From: Brachynemurus nebulosus
Lineage: Eukaryota; Arthropoda; Insecta; Neuroptera; Myrmeleontidae
Direction: 5' to 3'
Length of the DNA stretch: 64,000 nucleotides
Assembly: GCA_035578155.1 (NCBI GenBank)
Contig: JAPWDM010000001.1
Location: forward strand, 18,206,725 to 18,270,724
Shown one piece after another: positions 24,317 to 36,234 of this stretch; positions within the stretch are counted from its first letter, which is position 1, and each line of letters starts with the position of its first letter. Below the pieces are notes generated by a model. That model made no database searches. It worked only from the letters and a program-made list of their open reading frames with translations, and was not told where the DNA came from. The translations under genes and the position numbers were made by a program.

Positions 24317-25170
24317 TGTATAAAATATAATGGGGATACTCCGAGTAGTACAGCGCCAAGATTTGATGACACTTCCTTATAGAACTTGACAAAATAAAAC
24401 GAATAACAAGAATAAAATTTTTCGAGATCTCGCTTCGTTCTCGAGATTTTGATCGTTAAACTTGTTTTTGAATTCCAATATATTGTATGTATGGTACGTG
24501 GGCACGAGTACGATATCCGAGGCGACAAAATTTGACAAGCGTATCTGATAGATTTTGGTATTCTAAGCAAAAAATAAAGAGTAAGAAATTTTGAAATTCG
24601 CCTTAGTTTTCGTGATATTGATCGTTAAACTTGTATTTAAGGTTGCCCTTTGCCCGAAAGTTAGGCTAGTTATGACAATAAACTTCGATTTTTGATATAA
24701 AAACTGAGTGGTGAGGTTAGTTAAGGTTATCCTTGGCCCGAAGGTTAGGCCAGTTTTGACAATAAACTTCGATTTTTGATATAAATATATTTCACCAATA
24801 TTTCACCAAAATATTACAGCATACACAAATACAATATATCCGAATTTCATGACAACTTAAATACAAGTTTAACGATCGATATCTCGAAAACTAAGGCGAA
24901 TTTCAAAATTTTTACTCTTTATTTTTTGCTTAGAATGCTAAAATCTATCAGATCCACTTGTCAAATTTTGTCGCCTCGGATATCGTACTCGTGCCCACAT
25001 CCCATACATACAATATATTGGAATTCAAAAACAAGTTTAATTCGAAAACGAAGCGAGATCTCGAAAAATTTTATTCTTGTTTTTCGTCTTATTTAGTTAA
25101 GTTCCATAAGGAAGTGTCATCAAATCTTGGCGCCATATTTATCGTAGTCTTGCCAATATAATTTTCCAAA
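24317..25170. repeat. Large foldback repeat, about 300-bp arms
   Basis: The left arm (about 24317-24645) is the reverse complement of the right arm (about 24850-25170). Shared landmarks are GGCGCCAAGATTTGATGACA or its complement, TTTTTCGAGATCTCGCTTCG, CCTCGGATATCGTACTCGTG, and GGCGAATTTCAAAATTT. The spacer contains two direct copies of a block ending GACAATAAACTTCGATTTTT (about 24641-24703 and 24724-24785). Frames in the arms are mirror shadows with no domain, so I do not call genes. Confidence 0.85.
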
Positions 25171-25296
25171 TATGTAACTGACTATTTGTTTAAAGTACGT
25201 AATTGGTCCTGCAGTAATGAAAAATATTTCTATTGGAGAAAAATAGAATAGGTACAAGATAACTAGGTTTTAATTACTCAACAAATTATTTAACTA

Positions 25297-26618
25297 TACG
25301 GTGTGTTCAAAAAGTATCGCGAATTTTGAATTTTCGCGGGTTACGTATATTTGAATTTCGATTTTTTTGTGGCGTTATGTTGGTACATATGTCTCTCACT
25401 TATGCTGACAAGTTCGGCCATTTTGAATGTTCAGTTAATTGTTGACAGCTGCTTTGCTTGCACGTGTTTTGGTTCGTCTTCGATTTTTACCTATTAAAAA
25501 GAATGGAACAAAGAACCTGTATCAAATTTTGTGTGAAAAACGGAATTAAGTGCGCGGATGCATTCCGAATGTTGACTGTGGCATACGGAGAAGCTACTTT
25601 AGACAAAAGCAATGTTTATCGGTGGTACAAAATGTTTTCAGAAGGCCGAGAAGATGTGAATGACGAAGAGCGTGCCGGACGCCCGAGCACTTCAACAACA
25701 GACGAAAAAATTGATGAAGTGAAGAAAATGGTATTGGCCAATCGTCGAATCACGGTTAGAGAAATTGTCGAGGACCTAGGCATATCGATTGGCTCGTGCC
25801 ATTCGATTTTAATCGATAATTTGGGCATGAGACGGGTCGCCGCAAAATTCGTACCAAAATTGCTCAATTTCGATCAAAAACAGCATCGCATGAACATTGC
25901 TAATGAGATGTTGGAATCTGTCCGCGACGGCCCGAATTTGCTCCAGAGGGTCAAAACTGGTGACGAATCGTGGGTTTACGGTTATGACGTGGAAACCAAA
26001 GCTCAATCATCTCAATGGAAGCTGCCGCACGAACCAAGACCGAAAAAAGCACGCCAAGTTCGGTCGAATGTGAAAGTTTTGCTTACAGTTTTCTTCGATT
26101 GCAGGGGCGTGGTGCATCATGAGTTCTTGCCACAGGGTAGAACGGTGAATAAGGAATATTACCTGCAAGTTATGCGCAATTTACGCGAAGCAATCCGCCA
26201 GAAACGCCCGAATTTGTGGAAAAACAAAAATTGGCTTTTGCACCACGATAACGCTCCTGCTCATACATCGCTGCTTGTACGCGACTTCTTGGCCAAAAAC
26301 AACACACTAATGATACCGCAGCCACCGTATTTCCCAGATCTGGCCCCCTGTGACTTTTTCTTGTTCCCGAAACTGAAGAGGCCCATGAAAGGATGACGCT
26401 ACGCCATGATTGACGAGATAAAGACGGCATCGAAGGAGGAGCTGAACAAGATACAAAAAAATTATTTTTTGAAGTGCTTCGAAGATTGGAAAAAACGTTG
26501 GCACAAATGTATAATATCCCAGGGGGATTTCTTTGAAGGTGACAAAAGAGATATTCACGAATAAATAAATAATTTTTGAAAATACACAAAATTCGCGATA
26601 CTTTTTGAACACACCTCG
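25297..26618 (+). mobile_element. Mariner transposon, full length, 1.32 kb
   Basis: The left ITR starts near 25297 and the right ITR ends at 26618. They share GGTGTGTTCAAAAAGTATCG and CGAATTTTG without mismatch over 29 bases; only the outermost three or four bases differ. TA flanks both sides (25295-25296 and 26619-26620), as expected for Tc1/mariner. One gene runs left to right between the ITRs and is broken by one stop codon. The insertion lies immediately upstream of the dispersed repeat at 26640-26965. Confidence 0.95.
25503..26564 (+). pseudogene. Mariner transposase (D,D34D), one in-frame stop
   Basis: Transposases of this family bind the ITRs and cut and rejoin the element at TA sites in the nucleus. 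The ATG at 25503 (MEQRTCIKFCVKNG) is preferred to the upstream ATG at 25458 because it gives the usual mariner start and a 353-residue full frame. Residues counted from 25503: helix-turn-helix region in the first ~110; FVPKLL at 116-121 in place of WVPHEL; catalytic Asp at 154 (TGDESW), 249 (HHDNAPAH) and 284 (PCDFF), with 34 residues between the last two; YFPDLAP at 276-282. Codon 298 is TGA (26394-26396), where relatives have Arg (CGA by one transition). The same frame then runs cleanly to TAA at 26562-26564. No other damage is seen, so loss of function looks recent. Sequence details (TGDESWVYGYD, KKARQVRSNVK) fit vertumnana-like mariners. Confidence 0.95.
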
Positions 26619-26639
26619 TATTCATTAAATTTATTTTTT

Positions 26640-26965
26640 ATTTAGTTACACTAATATGGAATTCACAATAAATAACATAAATTTGATACGGATATAAAAC
26701 ATTAAAATTATGTCCGACTTGAAATGAATTAAAACCAAATGCTAACCCTCAATTGTTAGGTACAAATTTTACACAAATTTCAGTACAATATACAGTATAA
26801 AGAAAGATTTAAAAAATGTAGTAAGCTATGGCTCTTTATACACGGTCATATGTAAAGTAAAAAAATTCGGACAACTGTACCTATGTAAAATATAGTTTAC
26901 TTACAATTAGATAGGATTTGGTGCAGTAAATAAGCAATTTCATAGTAGAATAAGTTACATATTAA
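26640..26965 (+). repeat. Dispersed repeat, second copy of 21630-21985
   Basis: See the first copy for shared blocks. This copy is slightly shorter and moderately diverged, and it lies directly downstream of the mariner's right border. Confidence 0.6.
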
Positions 26966-27041
26966 ATTAAGAAAATTCATAATGAAATAATAACTCTTAT
27001 TCTGGACTGAAGGGACTACAGTATCGTAATCAATATGGATG

Positions 27042-27226
27042 CATGACCGGCGAGAAGGCGGGGTAGCCCCGGGGCCCGGACTTAAAGAGGGGGCCCGTAG
27101 CTGCTGGTAGGGGCTTTGGAGAAAACTATCAAGTTCTTCTTGTGCTCGTCACTCACATATTTGGAGAAAAATTTTTAAAATAATGTGGTTTCGTACCGGG
27201 GCCCGCCATTTATCTGCACGGCCCTG
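27042..27226. mobile_element. hAT MITE, 185 bp, perfect 8-bp target duplication
   Basis: TATGGATG is repeated exactly on both sides (27034-27041 and 27227-27234). The right end, read as reverse complement, is CAGGGCCGTGCAGATAAATGG; the left end is CATGACCGGCGAGAAGGCGG. Both lead into GGGGCCCGG-rich stretches. The interior is non-coding. The G+C-rich ends stand out against the AT-rich background. Confidence 0.9.
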
Positions 27227-28407
27227 TATGGATGGTCCACCACTGGTTTAAAACATAAACTGACAATCTAAGCTTAACAATTCTATTCCCATAAGCATTT
27301 GTTATTTCTGTATTTTTCTAATTCAAAGTGAAATTTTATATTTAACAAATGACTGAGTTTTCACTAGGTCACACCTTTGTTTTGCATATAACAATCAGAT
27401 CATAAATATCAATTCCACAATTCAAAAAAAGAGGTTTGAACCATTCGTAAATATTAAAAAAAAAAAATTCTGAGAAAGGAAAGGAAAAGTAAAGAAGAGG
27501 CAAAGCCGAAAAAAGTTTTTGATAAAGCAAAGTAAATTGAATCATAAAAATGTCGAAAATTGCATCAAAAGAACAATCAAATAACATATTTTATTAGCGT
27601 TAACTTTCTTTTAAGTAAAATATTTTAAAAATTTATTTTACACATTATTAAATTTCGTGCTGAATAGAAAGAAGGCTGCAGGCAGAATTAAATGATGAAA
27701 GGAGGCGACACTACCTAAGAAGAACATAAGTAAGAAATATATACGGCATCGTCCACAAAATCGAAGAAAAAGGTAGTAAAGCAGAACGGTGGAAATGATG
27801 AACACCAGAAAGAAAATAATCGTTTTGAAAAGGTTCCGATATAGATGACAAAGTAAGCGAAAGTCACCGGTTAGAGTTCATGGTACTCAAATTTTTGACA
27901 TATGTTACTTATTTAATTTATTATACAATGCTTTCTTACAAAAATTAACTACAGTCGTGGTAAAAGGTAATATCACGATCAGAAATTCCATTTAAAGTAC
28001 ATATAATTGATCACTTTCTTGGGCTATTGATTGTTATAGATGAGCAAAATTTAACTTCTCAGTCAAATTAACTTTTTAAGCTTTTTTTTTTTTAAATTAA
28101 TTGGAAAGGACCACATAGAACATAACACTATAGCTACAAAGATCAAACTAGTCTTTCCTAAGATAAAAATTTGAAAAATCTCAAGGTGTGCTAGTAAAAA
28201 ATTAATTGCTCAATAACAATAGGGATGCTAAAACTAGCCATCTTATACGTTGAAAAAGCCTTTTTGGTAATTTAAATGGAAGGATAAATCTTATAAAACG
28301 AAAAGTTTAAAAATAATTTTATAGAATTTCGAATCATGGGAGCGCTGTGAATAACTTTGAAAACATTGTACACAGAGCTTCCACTTTTTGTTGAATTTTA
28401 TATACGG
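27227..28407. other. AT-rich sequence without recognised genes
   Basis: Only short frames are present. The poly-A/poly-T rich minus-strand frame at 27369-27587 has no domain. No element borders were found. Confidence 0.4.
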
Positions 28408-28409
28408 TA

Positions 28410-29351
28410 CTGTCGGGTAGGCTCAGCAGATAATAAGGCCTTTATAAGATTTCCAAATAACTCATAGAATGAAGCTGTAAAAAATGTCATCTAGTTATTG
28501 ACAGTTACTACTAAAAACTAATAGAGACTGCGCAGTTTTTTATCTTAACAAGTCATTTAACATTAGTGACAATTCGATTTCTTGTGATAAAATTGTCCAC
28601 TTTTATAAGGTTTTACGGTTTACTATAACAGTTTAAAACATTTATTTGTGTATGAAAGTATCTTAATTCATAAGCTATGTATTTCTAAAGTATTTTTACT
28701 ACTTTCCTACAAAATACGTTAAAATCTTTCAACACCGTAGTTTTTTCTAACATGTAATGTACCTCAATGTCAAAGCAGGTAATAAGGCCCATATGTTTTG
28801 CAGTGGGTGTAAAGATGAAGGCAAAATAAACTAATTCGCAAGAAATCTTTAAATTATAAAACATTCGAAATTACCGATTAATTGGAAATGAAACGGACGT
28901 TTCCAAAAACAAGAAATTAGACGACCCACTTCCCTCTACTTCTTCTGGTCGAGGAATATCTTGTAGTGAAGAAAAATGGTTTTGTAAAGTATGCCAAAAG
29001 GATTTCATTGCAGATATGCATCGTTGTATAATCTGTAGTAACTGGATACACGAGGAATCTGTTGGCTTCATCGCAGATGATGCAGATTCTTTTATTTGCT
29101 CAGAATGTGAAAATTAAAATTGCATTTACATTGCGGGCCTTATTACATGCATAACAAAAAATAAGGCCCACATTAATATATTGGAATAAATGCTGTTTTT
29201 AGAGAATATTTTTAGTTTTGTGTTGTTTTTTTTAATATGTATTTTATACCAAGGGAATATAGTTTTTGTTTTTGCAAATCATTTGTTTAGATTTACTTTC
29301 CTTCTTTTTTTATGGAGTTTTTTTTTTTAGGTGGGCCTTATTGCCCGACAA
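28410..29351 (+). mobile_element. pogo-like deletion derivative with AATAAGGCCC motifs
   Basis: The left end CTGTCGGGTAGGC and the reverse complement of the right end TTGTCGGGCAATAAGGCCC pair imperfectly. TA is on both sides (28408-28409 and 29352-29353). AATAAGGCC(C) recurs inside at about 28431, 28784 and 29161 on the plus strand, and as the complement at about 29133 and 29335. The only coding remnant is a zinc-finger tail (28860-29117). TA duplication plus that tail suggests an internally deleted pogo-type element. Confidence 0.75.
28860..29117 (+). pseudogene. C-terminal zinc-finger remnant of a pogo-like transposase
   Basis: The plus-strand frame is open for 85 codons and ends at TAA 29115-29117. 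After a Ser/Thr-rich linker it reads EKWFCKVCQKDF, then DMHRCIICSNWIHEESVGF and finally SFICSECEN. The spacing WxCxxC...CxxCxxWxHE...CxxC is that of the PHD-like finger at the end of many insect DDE_1 (pogo/jerky-type) transposases. The position after HEE, normally Cys in such tails, is Ser here, so zinc binding is probably impaired. The catalytic DDE region is absent from the element. The assignment is from family knowledge and motif spacing only. Confidence 0.6.
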
Positions 29352-29353
29352 TA

Positions 29354-32119
29354 CCTTATTAATGTATAATTTTGCTCTCCATGTTTCTAATAGTACCTTT
29401 GTAAAAAAATAGACTTCTATGATGTACAAAAAATAGTTTCTTTATTTTTATTTCAGCAAAGTATTCTACTTCATGAAGTAAACAATCTTTTCGATAAAAG
29501 TGAAAAACAATTCTTACTGTTACGCTATTTATGCCTGTTATGGTACAAGTATTGTTCAATATATTATTTATTGATTTCGGAACGGAAAAATGCACTGACG
29601 TGAAAAAAACGTAAGTCAGTAAATTCAATATAGTATTGTTCTTTATTCGCATTATGAAAACATTTCACTTAAAAAAAAGGACACACAATAGAGAACAGAG
29701 AGAATCTATAGCAGAAAAAATGAACTAAAAAGACAACAGTAATATAGATCGGTCCATATATTAAATCTCTTTTTTCTATTTAATTTTCTCTCAAAGATCA
29801 TTTATCATTTTGTAACAAAAAAAGAGTACACCAAAGATCTGTCTTTTTTTTGACTGGCCAATCAATTAAACTTTAGGTTAAAGGTAATCATATTCTCTAA
29901 AAATCAATTTTACTAAACAATTAAAAGATCATCCTGATTTATATATTCGAAAATGTTTTTTGCGTCATATCAATTTAAAACCGAAAAATACATAAAAAGC
30001 TTTTAAACTGATGTTTTAGTTGTTCGTATATTAATGTGAAATACAAAATTTTATGAATGTTCACACGAGCACTAGATGAGCGGTCACGGGTGGTATTTGA
30101 AATACTTAACCTAACCAACAATACAATAAAATGGTACTTGTGTGCCAGTGTCTGCTTTGCTCGGTTTTAGCTTAATTAATATCAGAAATAGAAAATACAG
30201 TACATGTCCCATTTTTGTAGGTTTTATATCCAGCATAGCTGACCTTATGGGAGTAGATTGGCGATGTGAAAAGTAAGAGAATGTTTACAGGAGGAAGCTT
30301 CTTTGTACGAGAAGAAAAAAAAACAGTTGGTCCCTGCTTTCAACATCCATTAAAACCAGGTGGGAAGTTATATAACGTAACATTGATGCCATTGAAATCG
30401 ACTAAGGAGGCTTATTCGTTTTTTGTATTATTAAAACACTAAAAACCGTACATAATTAGATTTATTGTTCATTGGTGGTATATTTTAAATAATTGCTGTT
30501 AAATAATACATTTCTTTGGCAAACAGACTTAAATTTTGAGAATATATTTTTAATTTTAATAAAAACTTAATTTTACTTTGTAAATACCACTTTATGTCAG
30601 CAATTCTCACCTTATGTGACCTATTTTAGTTTATGTAGCCACTGGTGAACAGCAACTGTTCGTTAATGACTATATGAGTCGAAACATGTTAATTTGACAA
30701 ATGATCTAAAGTTTACTTATAGATTACTTTGATTTAATGTTCAAACCTACAATTTACAGTACTTTGAAAATAAAAAAGTACTTATTCGCGGATTACTACA
30801 GGTTTGCCATTATTACTGCTAGAAAAAATTATTACTGCTAAAACTGCTATAACAAAAAGTCACTTAAAACGGATAGTCTCTCAAGATTAAGAACATGGAA
30901 TTACTATAATAACTTTACAAATACAATTTAATCAATATCTCATCATTTTGAAGTGAAAATTTTATACGACGGTAAAACTTGGCAACAAAATTCAAAATAA
31001 AACGCTAAGGGTGGTAGAGACGTTGCTATGGGTTTCAATATTTTATTTATTTTGATTCATGTATTCTTAATGTCACATAATTCTAAACTATTTAAAATAG
31101 CGTTTATAAAACTACTTTAATTTTAAATGTTTCGATTTGGAGAAAAAAAGTAGATGACACAAGAACGCGTTGTGGTAGATCCATGAGCGTTTTCGTTCGT
31201 TGAGTGTAACAAATACATTACTAATGGCTGACATGGTTTGTTACAGAATTTTTATTTTGACCGTGGGCTTATATGAAAAAGGCATACACAATTTTTTTTT
31301 TTTGATAAAAGACTAAAAAATATTAAATTTTATGGCTACACCAAAAAAATTTTTATTGGTTGTCGACTTCTTATTAGATGAAACTGTATCATAAATTTCT
31401 TAATGATTTCATACTTATTTTAATTTTTATTTTTGTTTGAAGACAATTTCAAAAATTTTTAGGTTATGTCTACTATAATTAATATAATCATATTATTATT
31501 ATAACAATCCTATTGAATTAAAAATCATTTTTATAAGAGGTGATCAAATACGGTGCCTATTGTATTCGCCATCTACTTCCCTGTCATTAACTTTTTGTTA
31601 AAATGAAAAGACCTTTTTGTTTACTCTTTATTTTAATAATATTATTCATTATTCTTTTCACTGTGGCGGATGGGCAAGGTTGGGGTAATAAGTGCAGTGC
31701 AGGGTGGTATGTAGGTAGGTATTACAATATTATGAAGTCAGTAAAACAATACAAGAGAAATTGAACGTTTTAACCTTTTAATGTATTCATATAGATCTCG
31801 GCAATAAACCTTCACTATAATTAAAGGGTTTTGAATTGTCCATTTGGAAATGTTTCATAAATGAAATTTATAATATGGGTGTTTATAAAATCAGACACTC
31901 ATATACCAATGTTTAATTTTCATATACGAATCATATTATTTTCATATACGAATGTTTAATTAATAAATAATTCGTATTTATTAATAATACGAATGTTTTG
32001 ATTGAAAATTAAATGTAAAAATAAGTGCACTGAGAGAGGAAGTGTAGCATTTGTTGAATAGTTCTCAGAATGACATCTATGATGTGGTGGTAGAACTATT
32101 TATTATACTGTACCATCGA
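29354..32119. other. Long AT-rich stretch, no gene recognised
   Basis: Nearly 2.8 kb without a supportable gene or RNA. The minus-strand frame at 29359-29652 (97 codons) has no domain. A plus-strand segment at about 31920-31990 has short repeated ATACGAAT blocks. I found no clear transposon borders. Confidence 0.4.
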
Positions 32120-32281
32120 CAGGGCCGGATCTATGGCGGGGGGGTGGGCAGCCTGGACGCATGCGAGGTTTTTCTTTTTGTTCGTCACTTGTTTAAGTGA
32201 GGAGAAAAAAATACTTATTTTCTACAGAGGTGCCATTTTTTGATCCTGCCCCGGGTGCCACTTAGGCTAGGTCCGGCCCTG
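32120..32281. mobile_element. hAT MITE, 162 bp, CAGGGCCGGATC ends
   Basis: The left end CAGGGCCGGATCTATGGCGG pairs with the reverse complement of the right end CAGGGCCGGACCTAGCC. The first 10 bases are identical. The flanking 8-mers (ACCATCGA and ATTATAGA) agree only in part, so the target duplication is weak. The same terminal type is seen at 15996 and 27226. Confidence 0.75.
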
Positions 32282-32415
32282 ATTATAGACCAATGAACAC
32301 TATTATACTACTATAACAGACGAAGGGAAAATCTAGTTTTATAGACAGTTTCCCTGACGCAGGTATGGGAGTGAGGTGGGTGAGATATGAAGAAAATTAT
32401 TAAGACACTTTCCAG

Positions 32416-32606
32416 GTTATACCCATTAATTAAAGCCCAGAATTAAAATTGAATTTTACATCTACAATTACGCCACCATACCCCCTATCTCTGTGTTAAA
32501 TTTCAAATTTTTATATCGACCAGTTTCTGAGAAGAAAGGATGGATGGACACCAATCTGACTCTATAAATGTTCCGTTTTGCCAGTGTTGGTACGGAACAC
32601 TAAAAA
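32416..32606 (+). repeat. Non-LTR-type 3' end repeat, copy 2
   Basis: Co-linear with 13630-13828 and ending in TGTTCCGTTTTGCCAGTGTT, then GGTACGGAACACTAAAAA. It is 5'-truncated and non-coding. Preserved order and the common end point in two unlinked places support a retrotransposed 3' tail. Confidence 0.6.
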
Positions 32607-33056
32607 TAAAGAAAAAACATTTTGTTTGAATAATATTATTGGAGCTAAAATATTTTACGAAAATATTTTACATTTTAAAATGTCTCAAAAAGAATGTCAA
32701 ACTCTTTAGATGTCATATTAATAGTATTGGGATTTGAATATTATAAATATATTCCCATATATACCTGTATTTTGGTCGTAAATTCCCCCTGGTATTGTAT
32801 TACTTTACGTATGCATACTGCTCTGAAACATATAAAATAACATTAGGCTGGTAATCCAATATTATTACACAATATCGCGAATTTGTACTCATACTTGTAC
32901 GAATTCAAGGTTAACTAACAAGGCTCAAATGAAGTTCATTTTAGAACAAGTTTAGTCGTTATATTATGGCAAAAGTTTCAGCGTTAGTTAACATATTTTT
33001 TATAAAAAAAATTATATTTTTTCAACTTTTTTTTTAACGTAAATTACAGGAGCTAC

Positions 33057-33240
33057 TAGATTAATACGTTGACAGTCATGAACGTCATACGGCGTCAACT
33101 GAAACAGACGTATTGTGCTACATATATCCTACTCATCGTACCTATGGTACTTAGCCAGAAAGCGAGCTACGTTTGTTTATGTATTGGTGTATTAGTTCTC
33201 AAAACAGTGTATTAGTTGGGTCTTTGGTCATAATATCTCA
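33057..33240. repeat. Dispersed repeat, copy 2 of 3
   Basis: Shares ordered blocks with 6663-6916 and 61525-61670, including GTTTGTTTATGT...AAAACAGTGTAT.GTTG and a GGCGTCAA core. It lies immediately upstream of the large palindrome. Confidence 0.5.
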
Positions 33241-33286
33241 CAAGTAAAGTAAATATATTGTAGAACACTAAAAACTAAGGGACACT

Positions 33287-34598
33287 TATTTTTTTTTATC
33301 TGCGGAAAAACGGTTTGAAGGGGTGCAGCCGCCCTTCAAAAATTGGGGTAAAAATTTAATTTTACAAATATCTCGAAAACCGTAAGAGATAGAACAAAAG
33401 TTTAAATTGGCGATATTTCTCTTTTTTAATATTATTGATATGCAATTTGTTGAGTTTACATCAACAAGGGTGGTTGGGGGTTAAAATTTGGAGGTTAATT
33501 TTGCAAAAAGGGGGGTGAAAATAAACAATACCTATAAAAATTTTGTTTACAGTTTTGAAATCTACGTCAAAAACTCTAATTGACCTGTTTTTGCTCAATG
33601 TCCTTACGGGTAGTTAACTAGGGGATGACTCTGTCGAATAGTCGTACTACTTGGGTAATTCAAGAAGTTCTTCTTCATGAAAAATAGTTTAAGACAATTA
33701 GAAGGACGTAGAAATGAAATTCTCGGATTCAAAAGTCAGTTTGAGCAACAATGGAGAGGGTGTGAGTCACCCTCTTAAATTACATACTAGTTTACATACA
33801 CTCATTTTTGCTATTAACACACTGGCAATGGGTAATAATGTCACAATAAGTGGTTCTGAAGTTGGACTATCGTATGCAACGTTTTTATAAGGTTTTTTTT
33901 AATGGATATTATAATTTTCGTTATCGAAAATTATCGATACCGAAAATAACGATATTTTCAAAATAAATGGAAACCCAATAAAAACCTTACATACGATAGT
34001 CCAACTTCAGAACCACTTATTGTGATATTATTACCCATTGTCAGTGTGTTAGTAGTAAAAATTAGTGTACCTATGTAAACTGGTACCTATGTAATTTAAG
34101 AGGGTGACTCACCCCCTCTTCAATGTTACTCAAACTGAATTTTGAATCCGAGAATTTCATTTCTACGTTATTCTAATTGTTTTAAACTATGTATTTTCCA
34201 TGAAGAAAAACTTCTTGAACTACCCGAGTAGTACGACTATTCGACACAGTCACCCCCTAGTTATCTACCCCTAGACTCAATATTAGGACATTGAGCAAAA
34301 ACAGGTCACTAGATTTTTTGACGTAGATTTCAAATCTGTAAACAAAATTTTTATATTTTTTAATTTTCACCCCCTTTTTGCAAAATTAACCTCCAAATTT
34401 TAACCCCCAATCACCCCTGTTGATGTAAACAAATTGCATATCAATAGATAGCTAATTAAAAAAGAGCAATATCGCCATTTTAAACTTTTGCTCTATCTTT
34501 TACTGTTTTCGAGATATTTGTAAAATTAAATTTTTACCCTAATTTTTGAAGGGCGATTTAACCCCTTCAAACCGTTTTTCCGCAGATAAAAAAAAATA
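33287..34598. repeat. 1.3-kb palindrome (foldback element), about 610-bp arms
   Basis: The left arm (about 33287-33895) and right arm (about 33980-34598) are reverse complements with modest divergence. Landmarks from outside inward: ATCTGCGGAAAAACGGTTTG, ATATCTCGAAAAC, GGGGGTTAAAATTTGGAGGT, TGAAGTTGGACTATCGTATG. The ~85-bp centre carries CGTTATCGAAAATTATCGATACCGAAAATAACG-type symmetry (positions about 33918-33952). No protein is encoded. Single, diverged arms of the same family appear at 43480-43900, 46840-47310 and 54112-54225, so this is a mobile or repeatedly copied family. Confidence 0.9.
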
Positions 34599-34599
34599 C

Positions 34600-36234
34600 G
34601 ATAGGTCCGGCCTCGGGACCTTTACTTGTCAGTTATGACCATCTCTGTGTTTGTGTAACACACTGTAGTAAGTGCTTTATTCTAAATATTTTTTGGCTAG
34701 GAAGCTGACAAAACTAACAAAAATTGCTAGTTTTGTACTATTTTCTTTTGATTAAAAATCATTTTGAGGAAATCTGATCTGAAGTTTTCATAGTAATTGA
34801 AACTATCAACAACGAAAATGACAATGAAACAACTTTTGACGTAGAAAATATGATTTTGGCTTTTAAAAAACGTAAAGCGTGAATAAGCTTTTGTAAAATA
34901 CGGGTACTGATGATTTTGTAATTTTTTTTATTTTTTGATGGAACTTTTAGAAGATTCTAGAATATTCTAAAACATACTATACATTTAATACACTAATGTA
35001 TCACATGTAATTTATTATGTTACAAGTACAAAAATTACAGTACCTACAATACAATTACAATAAACAATTTTTTAAAGTGTCAAAAATATGATGTCATTAG
35101 AATATTTTCCCCAAAGGATTAATTTTTAATATATAAGAAAAAACAGTTAAAAGCTAACTGATAAACATAATTGCTTCCATTTTCCAAAACGAACTTCTTG
35201 ACAAGGTTTAAAAGCAGTACATTTTTTGTAGAGAATCGTTGGTTAATCAAAATATTCTTTCCGTAAATGAAATATCCAAAACGCTCTTTGTGGCGGTGGC
35301 TACAGTGGTGTTATTCCTTAAAATTTCATTTTGTTTCATTTTTCTGTTTCCTAAAAAAAAAATCGCCCAAAAAAATTCATTTTTCGGTAAGCTAATTAGA
35401 TGTAACTCAAAAAATTGCAAACGTAGTAGGTATACCTCATTTCAGATACAATTGATCATGAGTTTTCGTTAAAAAATTAAATAATTCTTATATTCGAAAC
35501 AAATCAATCTTCTATTCTTTTCTAAAAAAAAAACTGCAAATTTAAAATTAAAATTTAAATGCAATAATGAAAGAGATAAAGCCAAGAAAACGGAAATTAT
35601 TTAAATTCAAAGTGACGTAGCATGGCTAAATTTAATTGAAATGAACCATACATATTTCTTTTTTGTATATTTTTATTATTTATTCAGTCATTCTATTCAA
35701 ATCATCAAAATACCTACATTTTAAATCTAAAAATATTAATTATTATTTTATTTCACTGTAACTGTATGTTACAATTTGTAGGTGTGAAGTGAAATTTTCA
35801 ATTAAATATTTACAACGTAGGTATTTTCGAATTTTAAATAATTGTTTATTTTGTTTATTTTGAATAATTTGAAAATATTAATTTTCTACTGAAATTTGAA
35901 GAGAACAAATATTTACTATTTTATTAATAAATCGCTTTAACGTTTTTCTTTTTTTACTACGATTAAAAATTTTCAATGACGGTCGTCTGAGTGAAAACGT
36001 ATTTAATTTTCATTTATTATTTCTGTCAATTTTAAATTATATTCGTGAAATTGAATAGCTAGTCTGTCGTGCTTTTTGAATTGAAATTCAAAGTAATTTT
36101 AATATCTGTACTTTTAATTTATATATAAGTAATTGTTAGAAATCAAATACAGTGGACTTTAATTATCAGGACGATGAACAAATTGTTACAGTTCAGTAAA
36201 TTCTATTCAGAAATTGTAACTTTATAATTCATAT
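34600..36234. other. AT-rich sequence, no gene recognised
   Basis: The short plus-strand frame at 35239-35472 has no recognisable domain. No repeat borders were found before the element that starts at 36235. Confidence 0.4.

Noticed and set aside
25458..25502. Upstream ATG for the mariner transposase
   Set aside because: The added residues are not transposase-like. The ATG at 25503 puts the catalytic residues at 154, 249 and 284, as usual for mariners.
26170..26625. 151-codon minus-strand frame under the mariner gene
   Set aside because: It is antisense to the clearly identified transposase and extends into the right ITR.
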